A stretch of DNA of 64,000 nt from Lentisphaerota bacterium (lineage in GTDB: Bacteria > Verrucomicrobiota > Lentisphaeria > Victivallales > Victivallaceae), in the NCBI GenBank assembly GCA_015061805.1, contig SUVV01000004.1, positions 1 to 64,000 of the forward strand, written 5' to 3'. A program made the translations under genes and the position numbers. Shown here in pieces: positions 15,245-24,303 of this stretch. The notes beneath the pieces are model-generated. The model did not search any database. It worked only from the letters and a program-made list of their open reading frames with translations, and was not told where the DNA came from. Numbering within the stretch: position 1 is the first letter of the stretch; every line of letters begins with the position of its first letter.

Positions 15245-16501
15245 TCAGGCGTTGAAGTGAGCAAGCAGAGCCTGCTCGGCTTCAGTACTCCAAAGCATAT
15301 TGCTCTTTTCGACGATCTTGGCGAGTTTCGCGAACAGCGGGTCAGTTTTGCCCAGTTCAGCGAAATCGGCGATCGCGGTCAGCGGCATGTTGATACCGGT
15401 GTAGATCAATTTCTTTCCGCCTTTGATATTGGGCAGATTGAGCGTAGTCGGGATCACCGCATCGATACCGCCGACGTGAGTGACCATACCGGCGGGGTTG
15501 ATCTTGCCGGCAGCCATCAGTTCGAGGGCTTCACGCATGTCATCGGTGTTACCGCCGGAAGTTCCGACGATGTGGGTCGAAGCGTAGTGGACGTTATAGA
15601 AATTGAATTCAGCGCGGAACTGGGGATCCAGAGGACCCGCGAAGAAGTTCAAACAGCCGTCACGACCGAGAATACGATCGCCCTGTTCGACCACCGGACG
15701 CACCGGAGCGAAGCACATGACATCATCGTAACCGGTGTTGCCGGAGATCGCCATCAGTTTTTCCACAGCATCGGCACAGCCGGTGTTGAGGTAAACCAGT
15801 TCAACGCCGTTGGCTTTGGCATCTTCGACGGTGTACAAGGTCGCGGCGCGGGCAAGACGGGCATCATCGATATCGGTGACAACGAGCAGTTTCGGACGGC
15901 GGGGGCCGTGGATGGCGTAGTCAACCGCGCCGAGTCCCATGGGACCGACACCGGCGAGGATCGCCATTTTTCCGCCTTCGACGATACCCATTTTGTGTTC
16001 ATAACAGCCGTTGGTGGTATGATACTGGGCATGGAAAGCGCCGATAACGCAGGAAACCGGTTCCGCAAGAGAACCGTGGAAGAAAGCTTCGCCCTTGTAA
16101 GCGAGCAGACTTCCGGTTTCCATCACTTCGGACGGGATAACGATATAAGTGGCATCGCCGCCGATATACTTGTAGGAGTAGCCGGGGGCGGCAAGCGAAC
16201 CTTTGTAGTTGATCGCCGGCTGGATGGCAAAGCGGTCACCCGCTTTGAACTGATCCTGCCACTTGGCGCCGACTTCGACGATCTCGCCGCAGAATTCGTG
16301 GCCGATGATGATGGGGTTGTCCGCCACATCATCGGGAACACGCTTGTGGGCAGCGCCCTGCTCTGCCGCCTTGAAACTGGACATGCAGATACTGTCGCTG
16401 ATGATCCGGGCGAGGATCTCGTTTTCGGTGATCTCCGGCAGATCGAAAGTTTCGAGCCGGAGATCTTCCTTACCGTAGAGTCTTACAGCAGTAGTTTTCA
16501 T
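15245..16501 (-). CDS. Zinc-binding alcohol dehydrogenase, L-sorbose-1-phosphate reductase-like
   Basis: 418 residues of the medium-chain dehydrogenase superfamily. C39 in SICMSS and H68/E69 in IIGHEFCGE are the catalytic zinc ligands; the structural zinc Cys cluster of classical alcohol dehydrogenases is absent. A Rossmann domain follows (ILAGVGPMGLGAVDYA, about 240-255). The overall sequence, including HKRVPDDVADNP and YIGGDATYI, resembles the SorE group that reduces L-sorbose 1-phosphate and related sugar phosphates. It starts four bases after the E1 stop, at the end of the DeoR-E2-E3-E1 operon, so it probably makes or consumes a precursor of the complex's 2-oxoacid. Confidence 0.75.
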   Translation of the reverse strand: MKTTAVRLYGKEDLRLETFDLPEITENEILARIISDSICMSSFKAAEQGAAHKRVPDDVADNPIIIGHEFCGEIVEVGAKWQDQFKAGDRFAIQPAINYKGSLAAPGYSYKYIGGDATYIVIPSEVMETGSLLAYKGEAFFHGSLAEPVSCVIGAFHAQYHTTNGCYEHKMGIVEGGKMAILAGVGPMGLGAVDYAIHGPRRPKLLVVTDIDDARLARAATLYTVEDAKANGVELVYLNTGCADAVEKLMAISGNTGYDDVMCFAPVRPVVEQGDRILGRDGCLNFFAGPLDPQFRAEFNFYNVHYASTHIVGTSGGNTDDMREALELMAAGKINPAGMVTHVGGIDAVIPTTLNLPNIKGGKKLIYTGINMPLTAIADFAELGKTDPLFAKLAKIVEKSNMLWSTEAEQALLAHFNA

Positions 16502-16505
16502 TGCA

Positions 16506-18977
16506 TCAGATTCCCAGTTTGGCGCGACGGATTTTTTCGACGCGGGTGAAGTTCATCTCGGAGGTGTAGCCGGGAAGCGGCAGAATCGCTTCGTTGACTG
16601 CATCGAGGATCCAGGAGGCCTGCGGATAGTAGAACTGTTCCAGTTCCGGGCAGGGAGAGATGCTGTTGGGAGCACCGACCACGACCGGAGGCGCATCGAG
16701 ATAATCGAAGGCGAGACGGGTGACGTTGGCAGCGACGTCATTGAGGAAGCTGCCGCGTTCGCAAGCGTCGGAGATGAGGAGCAGACGGCCGGTCTTCTTG
16801 ACCGATTCGATCAGCTTGTCATAGTTGAAGGGAACCAGACTGCGGGCATCGACGATTTCGGCTTCGACACCATACTTGGCGCTCATTTCCCTGGCAGCCT
16901 TAACCGCCGGATAGAGGGTGGCACCGATGGAGAGGATGGTGAGGTCGGAACCGGCACGTTTGATATCGGGTTCACCGATGGGCACTTCATAGTACTCGGT
17001 CGGGACGCCGCCTTCGTGGAACTGTTCGCTGGTGTCGTAGAGTTTCTGGCTTTCAAAGAAGATGACCGGGTCGGTACCGCTCAAAGCGGCATTCATCAGA
17101 CCCTTGGCATCGTAGGGAGTAGCCGGGAAGCAGACTTTCAGACCGGGGATGTGGGCGCAGAGACTGGTCCAGTCCTGAGCGTGCTGAGCACCGTACTTGG
17201 CACCGACGGAAACACGCAGGACGACCGGCATCTTGAGCACGCCGGCGGACATCGCCTGCCATTTGGCGAGCTGGTTGAACACTTCGTCACCGGCGCAGCC
17301 GAGGAAGTCGCAGTACATCAGTTCGGGGATGGCACGGCCGCCGCAGAGAGCGTAACCGCAAGCCGCCGCAACGATGGCACTTTCAGAGATCGGAGCGTTG
17401 AAGAAGCGGTGGTAGGGGATGGCTTCGGTAAGTCCGCGGTAGACACCGTAGGCGCCGCCCCAGTCACGGTTATCTTCACCGAAAGCGATCAGAGTCGGGT
17501 CGGTGTAGAATTTGTTGATGATCGCTTCAAAGAGAGCGTCGCGCATATTGTAGGCAACGAGTTTGGAAACTTCTTTGCCGTTTTCGTCGAAGCCGAAGCG
17601 TTTTTTGGTCTGGATCTTCTTGAGGTTGGAGTTCTCTTCCAGCGGCATGGAAACATCGGGCTTGCGGTCATCAAACTTTTCAATGTGTTCATTGGAAAGC
17701 ATGTATTTACGCATGGCATCGGGTTCGCGGGCGGGATCGATACGCGGAGAGACCTGCTCGTCGATGGCAAGTTTCATGATGCGGGTGATGCGTTCCTTGA
17801 TATCGGCGTTGAATTCGTCGAAAGCACCATCTTTTTCGATCTTGCCTTTGACCAGTTTGTCGCGGAAAGCGGCGATGGAATCCTGGGCTCTCCAAGCTTC
17901 GATTTCTTCCTGGGTACGATAGCTGCTGCTGTCAGTGGCGCTGTGACCGACGTAACGGTAGGTGACAGTTTCGAGGAAGACCGGACCCTGGTTGTTGAGC
18001 AGGATTTCACGTTTGCGTTTGAACGCATCGATAACGGCGAGCGGATCGTAGCCGTCAACGCGTTCAGCGTGCAGAGCATCCGGACGGACACCGGAACCGA
18101 TACGGGCAGCGATGTCGTAGGCCATGGTTTCGCCGCGGGTCTGACCGCCCATGCCGTAACCGTTGTTGATGCAGTGGAACAGAACCGGCAGACCGCCCTG
18201 GAATTCTTTGTCCCAGAGTTTGAAGTACTGATCCATGGAGGCGAAGTTCAACGCTTCCCAGACCGGACCGCGAGCCATGGCACCGTCACCGCAGTTGCAG
18301 ACGACCATACCGGGTTTACGGTTGACCTTCTTGTAGAGAGCGGCACCGGCAGAGATACCGGCGGAACCACCGACGATGGCGTTGTTGGGATAGATACCGA
18401 AGGGCAGGAAGAAGACGTGCATGGAGTTACCGAGACCGCGGGTGAAGCCGTTGGCACGGCCGAAAAGTTCAGCCATAAAGCCGTAGAGCAAATAATCCAG
18501 AGCGAGGTCACGGACATTGCCGCTCTTGTTGTGTTTTTCGACGACACGGAGCAGATCGCCGCCGAAGAAGCCTTCCATAATTTCCATCAGTTCTTTTTCG
18601 GGAAGGTTGCGGATGGCGTTGAAACCTTTGGCAAGCACTTCACCGTGACTGCGGTGGGAACCGAAGATCATATCATCTTTGGTAAGATTGTAGGCCATAC
18701 CGACCGCCTGAGCTTCTTCACCGGTGTAGAGGTGAGCCGGACCGGTGTAGAGATAATCGATACCGTTGTAGTGCTTCTGGGTACGGACCTGGAACAGCAT
18801 GGTTTCAAATTCACGGATGAACTGCATATCTTTGTAGATACCGAGCAGAGCATCTTTACCGTAGATCTTCTTTTCTTCGGCGAAAGATTTTTTGTACTGG
18901 TTGAGCGGAATGCTGCCCAATTCGACAACACCGGGTTTGCGGACTTCAGCCGGGTCGATATATTGACATTTCGGCAT
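16506..18977 (-). CDS. 2-oxoacid dehydrogenase E1, alpha and beta fused
   Basis: 823 residues. The alpha part (about 30-430) has the thiamine diphosphate motif GDG (230-232) followed by NN at 271-272, and HRSHG at 108-112. A linker (430-475) leads to the beta part (475-823), which opens AYNMRDALFEAIINKF and contains FGEDNRDWGGAYG and the FNAPISESAIV region. Fused E1 chains are less common than separate alpha and beta genes. The enzyme decarboxylates a 2-oxoacid and passes the acyl group to the lipoyl arm of E2. The order E2-E3-E1-SorE with close spacing means one complex, but the substrate cannot be assigned; pyruvate, acetoin-like or a sugar-derived oxoacid are possible. Confidence 0.85.
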   Translation of the reverse strand: MPKCQYIDPAEVRKPGVVELGSIPLNQYKKSFAEEKKIYGKDALLGIYKDMQFIREFETMLFQVRTQKHYNGIDYLYTGPAHLYTGEEAQAVGMAYNLTKDDMIFGSHRSHGEVLAKGFNAIRNLPEKELMEIMEGFFGGDLLRVVEKHNKSGNVRDLALDYLLYGFMAELFGRANGFTRGLGNSMHVFFLPFGIYPNNAIVGGSAGISAGAALYKKVNRKPGMVVCNCGDGAMARGPVWEALNFASMDQYFKLWDKEFQGGLPVLFHCINNGYGMGGQTRGETMAYDIAARIGSGVRPDALHAERVDGYDPLAVIDAFKRKREILLNNQGPVFLETVTYRYVGHSATDSSSYRTQEEIEAWRAQDSIAAFRDKLVKGKIEKDGAFDEFNADIKERITRIMKLAIDEQVSPRIDPAREPDAMRKYMLSNEHIEKFDDRKPDVSMPLEENSNLKKIQTKKRFGFDENGKEVSKLVAYNMRDALFEAIINKFYTDPTLIAFGEDNRDWGGAYGVYRGLTEAIPYHRFFNAPISESAIVAAACGYALCGGRAIPELMYCDFLGCAGDEVFNQLAKWQAMSAGVLKMPVVLRVSVGAKYGAQHAQDWTSLCAHIPGLKVCFPATPYDAKGLMNAALSGTDPVIFFESQKLYDTSEQFHEGGVPTEYYEVPIGEPDIKRAGSDLTILSIGATLYPAVKAAREMSAKYGVEAEIVDARSLVPFNYDKLIESVKKTGRLLLISDACERGSFLNDVAANVTRLAFDYLDAPPVVVGAPNSISPCPELEQFYYPQASWILDAVNEAILPLPGYTSEMNFTRVEKIRRAKLGI

Positions 18978-19016
18978 TTTTCTGTTTCCTTTACTTTATT
19001 TGTTGATATGGTTGAA

Positions 19017-20387
19017 TTACTTGACTTGTTCCAGAACGGCATCGCGGAAAACTTCACCGACGGTCGGGTGCGGGAAGACCACCTTGGCGATTTCGGCGCA
19101 GGTGAGTTTGCGGGTGATCGCCATCGCCAGACCGAAGATCATTTCACTGCCGGGGTTGCCGATGATCGCGGCACCGATGAGGATATCATCGGAATCGAGG
19201 ATCATCTTGACGAAGCCGTTGCCGCCTTCGTTTTCTGCGATGTAGCGTCCGCTGAACATCAACGGCATCTTGACAACGCGGAATTTGAGGCCTTTCTGGG
19301 CGGCGGTCTCTTCAGTTTCACCGACGCTGGAGATTTCCGGATTGGTGTAGATCACCGCCGGAATGGCGCTGTAGTCCATGCGGTCATTTTCACCGGCGAT
19401 AACATTGACGGCGACTTCGCCTTCGCGGTAAGCGGTATGGGCAAGCATGGATTTGCCGTTGGCATCACCGATGGCATAGACATCGGAAACGTTGGTTTTC
19501 ATCTGATCGTCGGTCTGGATCGCACCGCGTTCCATGTAAAGACCGATGTTTTCAAATCCCATGTTGGCGGTATTGGCACGACGGCCGATAGCGACGAGGA
19601 TCTTGTCGGCTTTGAGGGTGGATTTGCCGTTGGCATCTTCCACATCGAGAGTTGCACCGTTGACAGCGACCGCTTTAGTCTTGAGCATGAATTTCACGCC
19701 GCGTTTTTCGTAAATGCCGCGAAGCATTTCAGACATCTCTTTGTCGGTGGGGCCGCCGATGCGATCCATCATTTCGACAACGACAACTTCAGTGCCGATG
19801 CTGTTGAAGTAGGAGGCCATTTCCAAACCGATGACGCCGCCGCCGAGAACGATCAGTTTCTTCGGGGCTTCGGTCAGCGCGAGGATCTCACGGTTGGTCA
19901 GAGCATCGCCGGAAGCGACCGCCTCTTTGAGTCCGGGAATGGGCGGAACCGCCGCTACTGAACCGGAAGCGATGATAAGTTTTTTACCGACATATTTTTC
20001 GCCGTTGGCTTCAACGGTGATGCCATTGGCATCCTTGCCGACAACGGTTGCCTGCGCCTTGACCACATTGACCTTGGCGCCTTTCATCTGCATAGCGACA
20101 CCGGAAACCAGCATTTTCACAACTTTGTCCTTGCGGGCGACCACTTTGGCATGGTCGATCTTCGCTCCGGTGGTGGTGACACCGTAGTGATCACCGCCGC
20201 CGTTGGCATAGTCGAAAATCTTGGCAGAATAGAGCAGAGTCTTGGTCGGAACGCAACCTTCGTTCAGACAGACACCGCCGAGGGAACGGCCTTCAAAGAG
20301 GCAGACACTCATACCTTTGTGACCGGCGCGTTCAGCGGCGCGATAACCGCCGGGGCCGCCGCCGATAACGAGAACATCATAAACCAT
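19017..20387 (-). CDS. lpdA: Dihydrolipoyl dehydrogenase (E3)
   Basis: 456 residues, the normal length. GGGPGG (9-14) binds FAD, GGVCLNEGCVPTK carries the redox disulfide C40/C45, the second Rossmann motif is VLGGGVIGLEMA, and HPTVGE near the C-terminus provides the active-site His/Glu. It reoxidises the E2 lipoyl groups with NAD+. It lies 18 bases after E2 and 39 before E1, with a GGAGAT Shine-Dalgarno, so it is dedicated to this complex, though it could also serve others in the cell. Confidence 0.93.
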   Translation of the reverse strand: MVYDVLVIGGGPGGYRAAERAGHKGMSVCLFEGRSLGGVCLNEGCVPTKTLLYSAKIFDYANGGGDHYGVTTTGAKIDHAKVVARKDKVVKMLVSGVAMQMKGAKVNVVKAQATVVGKDANGITVEANGEKYVGKKLIIASGSVAAVPPIPGLKEAVASGDALTNREILALTEAPKKLIVLGGGVIGLEMASYFNSIGTEVVVVEMMDRIGGPTDKEMSEMLRGIYEKRGVKFMLKTKAVAVNGATLDVEDANGKSTLKADKILVAIGRRANTANMGFENIGLYMERGAIQTDDQMKTNVSDVYAIGDANGKSMLAHTAYREGEVAVNVIAGENDRMDYSAIPAVIYTNPEISSVGETEETAAQKGLKFRVVKMPLMFSGRYIAENEGGNGFVKMILDSDDILIGAAIIGNPGSEMIFGLAMAITRKLTCAEIAKVVFPHPTVGEVFRDAVLEQVK

Positions 20388-20405
20388 AATAGTAATCTCC
20401 TGAAA

Positions 20406-22031
20406 TTACATTGCCAGAATCAGATTGAACTTTTCAAGTTTGTCCGCAACCGCCTTGAGGAACTTGGCAGCCGGAGCGCCGTCAACCACGCGGTGGTCGA
20501 AGGTGAGAGAAAGTCCCATCGCCTGATAGTATTCGATGGAACCGTCAGCCTTCTGACGGGGACGGAGAGTGGTTCCGCAGACACCGAGGATAGCGGTCTG
20601 GGGCGGATTGATGATCGGAGTGAAACTTTCGATACCGAGATTTCCGAGGTTGGTGACAGTGAAACTGCCGCCGGTGAGAGCATCACCGCCGATGGAACCA
20701 TCTTTGCAGGCGTTGGCATACTCTTTGACCTTGGCGGAGATCGCTTTCACCGAAAGGGTGTCCGCATCGCGGATGACCGGAACCAGCAGGCCCTTGGGAG
20801 TGTCAATGGCAACACCGAGCTGGGCATGGGTGAAGCGGCGCATCTTGTCACCGATGAAGTTGGCATTGATATCAGGGAATTCCGGCAGGGTCTTGGCAAC
20901 GGCGAAGAGGACGAGGTCGTTGATGGTGACTTTGTCCAGACCGAGATCTTCGGCACCCTTCATCTGCTTGCGCATGGCAAGGATGGCGGTGGCATCGAAA
21001 GTGCGGTTCAAAGTCAACTGAGCCATGTCAGCCAGAGATTTGTGCATATTGTCAGCGATGACCTTGCGGATACGGGAAATCTTTTCTTCGGTGTATTCAG
21101 CAGGGGCAGCGGCGGCGGCAGGAGCGGCGGCTTTGACTTCGGCAGCAGGAGCGGGAGCGGCGGCGGCAGGAGCGGCGGCGGCACCGGCACCGGTGGCTTT
21201 CAGAGTCTTGACATCGCGTTCAATAATACGGCTTTCCGGACCGGTGGGAACAGCCTTGGAGATATCCAAACCAAGTTCAGCGGCAAGTTTCTTGGCACGG
21301 GGAGAAGCCAGCACTTCAGCACCGCTGGCAGCAGGAGCGGCGGCGGCAGCCGGAGCGGCAGCCGGAGCAGCAGCCGGAGCAGCAGCCGGAGCAGCGGCGG
21401 CGGGTGCAGCTTCAGCGGGAGCGGCGGCGCCGGGAACCGAGAAGGTGGCACCGGGTTTACCGATAACCGCGACCGGAGCGCCAACAGCGACTTCATTGCC
21501 CGGTTCGACGAGAATCTTCAAAATGGTGCCTTCATATTTGGAAAGTTCTTCAAAACTGGATTTGCCGGTTTCGAGAGAGAAGATCGGCTGTTCCATTTTG
21601 ACCGCATCGCCTTCCTTGACCAACCAGGCGGAAAGCAGAGCGCTCTCTTCGGAAACGCCCATCTGCGGCATCAGAATAAAGTTGACATCTTTGTTGTCAG
21701 AAGCGGCGGCAGCCGGAGCAGCAGCAGGAGCGGCGGCAGCCGGAGCAGCTTCGGCCGGAGCAGCGGCGGCACCGGGAACATCGAACTGTTCGCCGGGCTG
21801 ACCGATAACGGCGACCGGAGCACCGACGGCGACTTCTTCACCGGCAGGAATCAGGATCTTCAACAGAGTACCGGAATACTTGGACAGTTCCTGAAAACTG
21901 GATTTTCCGGTTTCAAGATCGAACAAAGCCTGTTCTTCCTTGATCACATCGCCCTCTTTGACCAGCCAGTTGGCAAGCAGAGCGCTTTCTTCGGAGACCC
22001 CCATCTGGGGCATCAGAATAAAGTTTGCCAT
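20406..22031 (-). CDS. Dihydrolipoyl acyltransferase (E2) with two lipoyl domains
   Basis: 541 residues. There are two lipoyl domains (1-85 and 117-200) with the modified lysine in ETGKSS (K43, K157), a peripheral subunit-binding domain (about 240-275, LASPRAKKLAAELG), and a CoA-dependent acyltransferase core (about 315-541) ending in the catalytic FDHRVVDG (H513, D517). Domains are joined by long Ala/Pro linkers (89-111, 202-235, 282-305), typical flexible swinging arms. The two lipoyl domains are near copies, so one probably arose by duplication. It is the first enzyme gene after the regulator. Confidence 0.92.
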   Translation of the reverse strand: MANFILMPQMGVSEESALLANWLVKEGDVIKEEQALFDLETGKSSFQELSKYSGTLLKILIPAGEEVAVGAPVAVIGQPGEQFDVPGAAAAPAEAAPAAAAPAAAPAAAASDNKDVNFILMPQMGVSEESALLSAWLVKEGDAVKMEQPIFSLETGKSSFEELSKYEGTILKILVEPGNEVAVGAPVAVIGKPGATFSVPGAAAPAEAAPAAAAPAAAPAAAPAAAPAAAAAPAASGAEVLASPRAKKLAAELGLDISKAVPTGPESRIIERDVKTLKATGAGAAAAPAAAAPAPAAEVKAAAPAAAAAPAEYTEEKISRIRKVIADNMHKSLADMAQLTLNRTFDATAILAMRKQMKGAEDLGLDKVTINDLVLFAVAKTLPEFPDINANFIGDKMRRFTHAQLGVAIDTPKGLLVPVIRDADTLSVKAISAKVKEYANACKDGSIGGDALTGGSFTVTNLGNLGIESFTPIINPPQTAILGVCGTTLRPRQKADGSIEYYQAMGLSLTFDHRVVDGAPAAKFLKAVADKLEKFNLILAM

Positions 22032-22072
22032 TTTTTTCTTCCTTTGTTTTAACGTTTGAAAACTTGTTGTTG

Positions 22073-22831
22073 TTATAATACCAATGCAATACGCTTTTCC
22101 AATTCAGCGTATATTTCCGTTTCGAGATTGCCGTCGGTCACCAGCACATTGACCTCCTCCGGCATTGCAAAAGTGAAAGGCAAAAGTCCGCAGGATTTGG
22201 ATGAATCCAACATCATCACCACCTTTTTCGCCCGCTTGATCACCGCCCGTTTGAAAATCGCTCCGGATTGGGACCCCACGGTAAAACCGAATTTTTCATC
22301 ATACGCCGAGGCGGTCATGAAAGCGGTTTCGATATTGAGTTTTTCCAACTGAGCCGGAAGTTCCGGGTCGGAAACTGCGATCTCCTTGCGCGACAAGGTG
22401 CCGCCGAGCATGAAGACCGACGGTTTTTCCTTACGCATGGATATTTCAAGCGCAATATTGGGCGCGGCAGTGATCACCACCAGATTGCAATCCGGCAGTT
22501 CATTGGCAAACGCCATCGCCGTAGTTCCGGAATCAATAAAAATACCTTTGCCGGGTTCAACCAGCTGCACCGCCTTGGAAGCGATGATCTGTTTGGCTTC
22601 GTGATTGAGCTGTTCGCGTTCGCTGTAAATATCCTCAAGCATACCGTAACGGTAAGGTATCTTCCGCGCTCCTCCGCGGGTGAGGATAATAAGGTTGGCA
22701 GCTTCAAGATAGGCAAGGTCACGGCGCAGAGTCATCTCCGACCACTTACTGAAATGTTCAGCAAGTTCGCTGATGCTGACCTCTCCGCGCGCTTCGATGA
22801 ATTTGCGGATAGCTTCCCGTCTTTCCGTCAT
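22073..22831 (-). CDS. DeoR-family transcriptional regulator
   Basis: 252 residues: an N-terminal winged helix (about 1-57, with ISELAEHFSKWSEMTLRRDL as the helix-turn-helix) and a C-terminal sugar-phosphate sensor domain with FIDSGTTAMAFA and ITAAPNIALE. DeoR/GlpR proteins usually repress neighbouring sugar operons and release DNA on binding a phosphorylated sugar. It leads the E2-E3-E1-SorE operon (41-base gap), which suggests that the operon is induced by a sugar phosphate. That agrees with the SorE-like enzyme. Promoter at 22887-22915. Confidence 0.88.
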   Translation of the reverse strand: MTERREAIRKFIEARGEVSISELAEHFSKWSEMTLRRDLAYLEAANLIILTRGGARKIPYRYGMLEDIYSEREQLNHEAKQIIASKAVQLVEPGKGIFIDSGTTAMAFANELPDCNLVVITAAPNIALEISMRKEKPSVFMLGGTLSRKEIAVSDPELPAQLEKLNIETAFMTASAYDEKFGFTVGSQSGAIFKRAVIKRAKKVVMMLDSSKSCGLLPFTFAMPEEVNVLVTDGNLETEIYAELEKRIALVL

Positions 22832-22886
22832 GGCTACGCCTTGTCTTATTCAAATGATTCAATACACATTACGGCAACAATACCAT

Positions 22887-22915
22887 AATATATCATCTCA
22901 AAGGCAATTTTACAA
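22887..22915 (-). promoter_or_regulatory. Promoter of the deoR / 2-oxoacid dehydrogenase operon
   Basis: Minus strand TTGTAA (22910-22915), 17 bases, TATATT (22887-22892), about 50 bases upstream of the deoR-type ATG. Confidence 0.65.
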
Positions 22916-22959
22916 CCGCACCTTGTGAATTTTTGTCAATTTTGTGTTAATTTGCAACA

Positions 22960-24288
22960 TCAATTCTTCTGCTGTGCCACACTTCCCTGCATCGAGTTGG
23001 GGAACTGACGCTTGATTACCGGGAAGATCACCGCTACCAGCGGAATGACCAGGAAGAACAACACGCCGCCGCCGTAGAATACCATATCGGCTCCGAAATG
23101 ATAGAAAATAATTCCGCTGGTCAAAGAGCCGAGCATCGTACCCAGCATCCGGCAGGTCATGGCAAAACCGAATACCCCGCCGCGGCGTTCCGGAGGAGTG
23201 ATACGCGCCAGCAGACGCTGCAGCACCGGTTCGATACCGCCGCCGGCAACAAATGCCAGGAAACGGGAAATCAGCAAAAGCCACACACCGGGGATCACCA
23301 TACCGCAAATCACCAGATCACGGCAGCCGCCTTGAGCCAGACTCAATGCACCGGTCAAAGCAAGCAGCGGAATGAGCAGCTGCATCGGACGGCATTTGTC
23401 CGCCATTTTACCCAGACTGAATCCGGCAATGATCCCGCCGATAGCGGCGGCGGCACTGATATATGCCGTCCAGCTCAACTTGGCTTCAACCATAGATTCG
23501 ATCTTGAGAGCCAGATATTCGGTTTCCATATTTTTCCCCATTGCCGCGAGCATCAGGAACATCAGCACATAGATCGTTGAAACCGTATATCCGGAGAAGT
23601 TCCAACGGCTCTTGTTCTTCGCCTTTTCCGGATCGATCTGCTGACGGACGAAGTTCTCTTTGACAAAGAGGTTGATCACACCGCTGATGATGTAGGTGAC
23701 ACCAAGTGAAATAAACGCCACCTGATAACCGAATTTTTCAACCACCAGCGAACCGACGATCAATCCTGCCATCTGTCCCGACCAGACCGCAGTACTGAAA
23801 ACTCCAAGCGCAAATCCCTGATGTTCGTCCGGAGTGGTGGAAACGATCAACGCCTGCGCCGCATTACCGGAACCCGAAAAGAGCGATGCCATGATCCGGG
23901 TCACCAACAGTACCGCAAAAGGAGTCACCACCGCCCCGATACCGACCAATCCCAGCAGTTTGTTGAGATAGAGACTGATCGGGATGCAAAAACCCATCAT
24001 GGGAAAAATAAACGCATTGGCAAAATATGCGCGCAACAGCATCAACTTTCTGCCGTAACGGTCGGCAACCCAACCCCAAACCGGAGAGATGACCGCCAGA
24101 CACAACGTCGAACAGATATGAAAACTGGCAATGGCCTTTGCCAAGCCTTCCTGACTGGTGATACCCAGTTCATCTTTTATGAAGTAGGGAATGAAGGGGA
24201 TCGCCGCCGAATATCCGACAAACGCCAGCAATTGCCCGATCCACAACAAAATCAAGTTTCTCTTCCACGGAATCGTGTTGTTATTCAT
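22960..24288 (-). CDS. Major facilitator superfamily transporter
   Basis: 442 residues with twelve predicted helices in two halves. The MFS loop motif between helices 2 and 3 is GWVADRYGRK (about 68-77), and a weaker copy, SLGKMADKCRP, sits in the second half. This general layout fits drug/metabolite exporters or sugar importers; the substrate is not evident. A GGAGGT Shine-Dalgarno precedes the ATG, 15 bases after the stop of the symporter gene. It ends about 45 bases before the deoR operon promoter. Confidence 0.85.
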   Translation of the reverse strand: MNNNTIPWKRNLILLWIGQLLAFVGYSAAIPFIPYFIKDELGITSQEGLAKAIASFHICSTLCLAVISPVWGWVADRYGRKLMLLRAYFANAFIFPMMGFCIPISLYLNKLLGLVGIGAVVTPFAVLLVTRIMASLFSGSGNAAQALIVSTTPDEHQGFALGVFSTAVWSGQMAGLIVGSLVVEKFGYQVAFISLGVTYIISGVINLFVKENFVRQQIDPEKAKNKSRWNFSGYTVSTIYVLMFLMLAAMGKNMETEYLALKIESMVEAKLSWTAYISAAAAIGGIIAGFSLGKMADKCRPMQLLIPLLALTGALSLAQGGCRDLVICGMVIPGVWLLLISRFLAFVAGGGIEPVLQRLLARITPPERRGGVFGFAMTCRMLGTMLGSLTSGIIFYHFGADMVFYGGGVLFFLVIPLVAVIFPVIKRQFPNSMQGSVAQQKN

Positions 24289-24303
24289 AACAGAACCTCC
24301 CTG

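Noticed and set aside
17016-19961. Open frame of 981 codons on the plus strand opposite the E1 and E3 genes
   Set aside because: It lies antisense to two well-supported enzyme genes, and the product has no family features. Long antisense frames arise here from codon bias (few stop-forming codons).
20151-22052. Plus-strand frame of 633 codons, Gly/Ser-rich
   Set aside because: Mirror image of the Ala/Pro-rich linkers and domains of E2 on the minus strand.
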